From: Ptychodera flava
Taxonomy: Eukaryota > Hemichordata > Enteropneusta > Ptychoderidae
Assembly (NCBI RefSeq): GCF_041260155.1
Contig: NC_091931.1
Span: forward strand, 14,870,361 to 14,934,360
Length of the DNA: 64,000 nt
Direction: 5' to 3'
This document shows, in pieces, positions 62,501 to 64,000 of the stretch. The position numbers and the translations under genes were made by a program. Each line of letters opens with the position of its first letter. The first letter of the stretch is position 1. The notes beneath the pieces were generated by a model, which saw only the letters and a program-made list of their open reading frames with translations, ran no database searches and had not been told where the DNA came from.

Positions 62501-62973
62501 TGCCTGCAGGCTCATAGCCTAATCTCAGCTTATGACAGCTAGAATATCGATCTGTCAAAGAACAAGATGTCTTTTCTGAGGGAAAACATTTCTTAAAACA
62601 TTCTCTTTCGTCTCCAGCAATTATGGATAACATCTTGGACGCAATCCAGAACAGTAGCCGGACAATCCTTGTGCTGAGTCCATGGTTCGTGCAGAGTGAG
62701 TGGTGTCGCTTTGAATACGAGAAGGCACAGGCGGAAATGCTGAGAATCGGCACCAAGATCATACCAATCATGTTCGAAGACATCACGCGACTGGATGACG
62801 TTGATCCATCACTGAAGAGTCTATTGAATGTGGTGACCTACCTGAAATGGCCTGGCGAGGCTGGAACCCGGGAAGAGACGGAGAAGTTCTGGGGAACCTT
62901 GGTAGAAGCTATGCCCAAGAAAACTAGGCGAGGAGATATTGATGACGAGGCTGAACGGCTGCTAATAGCCTGA
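48776..62973 (+). CDS. Gene B: Ig/EGF/TIR transmembrane receptor, 13 coding exons
   Basis: Paralogue of gene A in the opposite orientation, ATG at 48779. Coding exons: 48779-48910, 50198-50306, 51050-51250, 52109-52300, 53272-53400, 53758-53923, 54231-54349, 55137-55466, 56019-56345, 59482-59754, 60354-60506, 60766-60921, 62618-62973. They join in one open frame to about 880 residues. Order: signal peptide (1-~25), divergent N-terminal region (~26-211), EGF (~212-254), Ig1 (~255-349), V-set-like Ig2 (~350-459), Ig3 (~460-568), Ig4 (~569-659), TM (~668-688), TIR (~711-865). All introns are GT-AG with the same phases as gene A. Introns hold MITEs (50.6 and 61.7 kb), a foldback-like element (56.7-59.4 kb) and long simple repeats. 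A TGCAG acceptor just before the ATG implies an untranslated 5' exon upstream that I could not place. Its role as an innate-immune receptor is inferred from the TIR domain. Confidence 0.9.
49098..49211. repeat. Inverted repeat, right arm, downstream of gene B exon 1
   Basis: Complement of 47931-48040. Together they enclose the minisatellite and the signal-peptide exon. Just after it, 49202-49225 and 49338-49363 form another inverted pair (TAATTTGTTCTAGCGATCACC-type words). Confidence 0.8.
50198..50306 (+). CDS. Gene B exon 2: N-terminal ectodomain, part 1
   Basis: Acceptor CGTGCAG|AAC (phase 0), donor AACT|GTAAGT (phase 1). It encodes [14 protein letters not shown] and continues to a Cys split across the splice junction, as in gene A. 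It has N-glycosylation sequons (NIT, NLT). No family is recognised. Confidence 0.78.
50561..50763 (+). mobile_element. MITE family M, copy 4 (intron of gene B)
   Basis: A diverged copy from AACACGACTG to CCAATCGTGTT, flanked by TTGT on each side (50557-50560, 50764-50767). It lies between exons 2 and 3 of gene B. Confidence 0.8.
51050..51250 (+). CDS. Gene B exon 3: N-terminal ectodomain, part 2
   Basis: I place the acceptor at GTTGCTAG|GC rather than the AG three bases later, because only this restores frame and the CSLHLYIW start that aligns with CSVEIYFH of gene A. NLTMTCKS carries a conserved Cys. The donor is CAAG|GTATGT, phase 1. Confidence 0.78.
51641..51860. repeat. (ATGT)n, (CATC)n, (CATA)n compound microsatellite
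   Basis: In the gene B intron between exons 3 and 4. It explains long low-complexity open frames on both strands. Confidence 0.95.
52109..52300 (+). CDS. Gene B exon 4: N-terminal ectodomain, part 3
   Basis: A 64-codon phase 1-1 exon between GCTGTCAG and [15 protein letters not shown] and VQLQC align with IPTRWLSYG and LMFTC of gene A. It closes the uncharacterised N-terminal region before the EGF module. Confidence 0.8.
53272..53400 (+). CDS. Gene B exon 5: EGF module
   Basis: A 43-codon phase 1-1 exon with eight cysteines: [11 protein letters not shown], then CHCQNGASC, then [15 protein letters not shown]. Donor GACG|GTAAGT. It is one EGF unit, like gene A, whereas vertebrate Tie receptors carry three. 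Confidence 0.93.
53758..53923 (+). CDS. Gene B exon 6: Ig1, first half
   Basis: 166 nt, phase 1 to 2. [10 protein letters not shown] carries the first Ig cysteine and SMSWSVGG the core tryptophan. The splice donor GAAAG|GTAAGC falls in the middle of the Ig fold. Confidence 0.92.
54123..54163. repeat. (TTAA)n microsatellite
   Basis: Tetranucleotide run in the gene B intron that splits Ig1. Confidence 0.9.
54231..54349 (+). CDS. Gene B exon 7: Ig1, second half
   Basis: 119 nt, phase 2 to 1. [20 protein letters not shown] is the E/F-strand segment with the second Ig cysteine; it ends in a G strand ([10 protein letters not shown]). Donor ACAG|GTTAGT, as in gene A. Confidence 0.92.
54633..54870. 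repeat. (TATG)n and (TA)n microsatellites
   Basis: Gene B intron before the V-set exon: TATG run to about 54760, then TA runs to about 54870. Confidence 0.95.
55137..55466 (+). CDS. Gene B exon 8: Ig2, V-set-like
   Basis: A 110-codon phase 1-1 exon: [33 protein letters not shown], ending VMIIG. The D-x-G-x-Y-x-C signature is complete. A whole V-type domain is encoded by a single exon. Confidence 0.95.
55849..55925. repeat. (TA)n tract
   Basis: Gene B intron between the V-set and Ig3 exons. Confidence 0.95.
56019..56345 (+). CDS. Gene B exon 9: Ig3, C2/I-set-like
   Basis: A 109-codon phase 1-1 exon. [19 protein letters not shown] gives the first cysteine and core tryptophan, and [11 protein letters not shown] the second cysteine. 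Donor CGAT|GTAAGT. The following intron (56346-59481) is swollen by a nested transposon. Confidence 0.95.
56529..56600. repeat. (TA)n tract
   Basis: Gene B intron after the Ig3 exon, about 110 bp left of the foldback-like element. Confidence 0.95.
56717..59373. mobile_element. Foldback-like element in a gene B intron
   Basis: 2.66 kb. The left end TATGGAAATCCGGTCACGAC and right end GTCGTGACCGGATTTCCATA are inverted copies, each continuing into arrays of short GCGACCTGCGAC-type words (56740-56880 and 59170-59365). Direct 7-bp repeats GTTGTAG flank it (56710-56716, 59374-59380). Long terminal repeats built of short tandem units are the hallmark of foldback elements. A Harbinger-like element is nested inside. 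Confidence 0.88.
57021..58609. mobile_element. Harbinger-like element H, copy 2, nested
   Basis: About 1.6 kb from AGGCCGCGTTCAAAAA to TTTTTTGAACGCGGCCT, inside the foldback-like element. The interior matches 32802-34526 throughout, with several small indels. Flanking triplets TAA and TAT are an imperfect match. No transposase recognised. Confidence 0.75.
59482..59754 (+). CDS. Gene B exon 10: Ig4, membrane-proximal
   Basis: A 91-codon phase 1-1 exon. [20 protein letters not shown] then [14 protein letters not shown]. The core Ig tryptophan is missing (VNFACG where gene A has YHWEVD) and there are extra cysteines, so the fold may be modified. Confidence 0.92.
60354..60506 (+). CDS. Gene B exon 11: transmembrane helix
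   Basis: A 51-codon phase 1-1 exon. Basic RKRSLR precedes about 20 hydrophobic residues ([19 protein letters not shown]), followed by [12 protein letters not shown]. Basic residues on both sides make orientation from charge alone ambiguous, but the TIR domain downstream puts the C-terminus inside the cell. Confidence 0.92.
60766..60921 (+). CDS. Gene B exon 12: TIR domain, N-terminal half
   Basis: 156 nt, phase 1-1. Box 1 is [10 protein letters not shown]. Box 2 is [10 protein letters not shown], where the usual proline of the BB loop (RDFxPG) is valine. Donor GCCG|GTATGT. Confidence 0.95.
60922..62617. other. Gene B intron between the two TIR exons
   Basis: Besides MITE copy 5, there is an imperfect duplication of ACACCTCTnAnATTGCAC with CACACATCAAnTnCTCAAAAT (about 61207-61250 and 61330-61385). 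No additional exon seen. Confidence 0.5.
61647..61845 (-). mobile_element. MITE family M, copy 5 (intron of gene B)
   Basis: A degenerate copy in the intron between the two TIR exons. Both terminal repeats carry small deletions (AACACGATTTGGGATAATTG at the left), and no target duplication is visible. The interior matches copy 1 in orientation. Confidence 0.75.
62618..62973 (+). CDS. Gene B exon 13: TIR domain, C-terminal half and stop
   Basis: Acceptor GTCTCCAG in phase 1. Contains [36 protein letters not shown], and box 3 EKFWGTL, ending AERLLIA and stop. It aligns throughout with gene A exon 13; the tails after box 3 differ. Confidence 0.96.
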
Positions 62974-63157
62974 TTATCATGAATCTTGCGTTACAAGCTT
63001 TCATATTTTGATTCAACATTGGATGTACGTGGCAGTCCTAAATACCCAGCGCGGATTTGATTCTTGAATATTTACCGGACGTTTTCAAATGCAGTGTTTT
63101 ATCTGAGGAATTTCTAAGACTATAACCACATGAACATGTATATGAGGCTGTGGAACG

Positions 63158-63206
<49 letters not shown>
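63158..63206. repeat. (TTG)n trinucleotide microsatellite
   Basis: Sixteen or so TTG units in the 3' flank of gene B. On the minus strand it reads as polyglutamine but belongs to no supported gene. Confidence 0.95.
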
Positions 63207-63207
<1 letters not shown>

Positions 63208-64000
63208 CCATTACTATAGTAACACGTGTCCTCTCGCTGTGTAATGCATTTAGATTCCAAGATATCTTCAAAGAAAACAACATTCATATTTGACAAATTT
63301 CTTTATAGGAAAAGGGGCCAAAACCTTACTGGAAAGTTGATTCTGTATTCTATGTTGGGACTATATCATTGATACACCCATAGTGGTCTTCGCATGTATC
63401 AAGATTTGTGTCTCAGGTTATCCGATATGGTCACATGAAGAAATATCCAGTTCATACTCACGGTGATGTGAAGAAGAGCAAAGCAATATCCAGGATAAAT
63501 TTCTCTGAGTAACCGTAACTACTGGTGTTACGTTTCATATTTTTGAAATGCTGCACCATGTTATCAGGAACCGTGTCTGATATACCTTAACATTTCTATG
63601 CTTAATAGAAAACGTCTCTCTAAGCATCTCTGAATCTAATGTGAAATTATAAAGCTGCACCACAAAATTAGGTTATTATAATTTTTTTACTCCAAGGTAA
63701 AATTTTTTCATTTCTCAATTTCGTTCAGTGATCTGGCACTCACGACAATATGCATATAAGAATAAAAGTCGATGATATCGACAGAGGGCGCTGTTAATTC
63801 ACTCGCTGACAGGAAGTCTTATATGCACTGAAAATTTGACGACTGGACGTTTAAAGAGAACGCTTTGTTGACGTCATTCGTTTTCTCTTGACAGCTGTTC
63901 CTAAATAACGCTGATAAATGTAACTGAAACAATATTAAGGTAGAATGCGTCTCAGAAGTGAAGGACTTAAACTTTTGCTCAAATTTTCCGCAAAGTTCTT
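63207..64000. other. 3' flank of gene B
   Basis: Probable remainder of the 3' UTR to about 63.78 kb, then unassigned sequence to the window edge. Confidence 0.4.
63761..63766 (+). promoter_or_regulatory. Possible polyadenylation signal of gene B
   Basis: AATAAA about 790 nt after the gene B stop codon; the intervening 3' UTR would contain the (GTT)n run at 63.16 kb. This is position-based only; other AT-rich variants are possible. Confidence 0.3.

Noticed and set aside
63038..63283. Polyglutamine-containing minus-strand frame
   Set aside because: It is the (TTG)n repeat in the 3' flank of gene B; no domain or splice support.

Overview
This is a eukaryotic, repeat-rich and mostly non-coding window. 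It looks like a marine invertebrate genome, most likely an invertebrate deuterostome (hemichordate, echinoderm or amphioxus). That placement is an inference from the Ig-TIR receptor genes, the long introns with GT-AG boundaries, and the abundant TACATGTA/TAGGCCTA-like words and TE style; the sequence does not prove it.

The protein-coding content I can support is two paralogous multi-exon genes transcribed away from each other. Gene A (minus strand, start codon 28343, stop 17589) and gene B (plus strand, start codon 48779, stop 62973) each have 13 coding exons with the same order and the same intron phases. Joining the exons gives about 838 and 880 residues. Both predict a type I membrane receptor: signal peptide, a divergent N-terminal region over three exons, one eight-cysteine EGF module of the Tie/MEGF style, four Ig-like domains (the first split by a phase-2 intron, the second V-set-like), one transmembrane helix and a cytoplasmic TIR domain split over two exons. 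This is a Tie-like mixture of Ig and EGF modules joined to an innate-immunity TIR domain in place of a kinase. I do not recognise it as a named receptor, and it is the best candidate here for an undescribed system.

Layout. 0-17.5 kb: no convincing gene; it holds a 150-bp duplication, inverted-repeat elements, a hAT-like element (6.7-8.4 kb) and a satellite of about fifteen 157-bp units (9.8-12.3 kb). 17.6-28.3 kb: gene A. 28.3-48.8 kb: the 20-kb spacer between the two start codons, with a cluster of palindromic E-boxes plus a CRE near 30.3 kb, two near-perfect hairpin elements (29.7 and 39.6 kb), a Harbinger-like element (32.8-34.5 kb), four tandem 611-bp units that straddle the end of that element (40.2-42.6 kb), and two copies of a segmental duplication (34.1-38.0 and 40.1-47.9 kb) that differ by identifiable insertions. 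48.8-63 kb: gene B, with a foldback-like element and MITEs in its introns. 63-64 kb: its probable 3' UTR and flank.

The duplicated segments and paired genes give natural empty sites, so several insertions can be defined to the base, including a roughly 200-bp MITE family with 4-bp target duplications. Long simple repeats account for most of the long open frames and are not genes.
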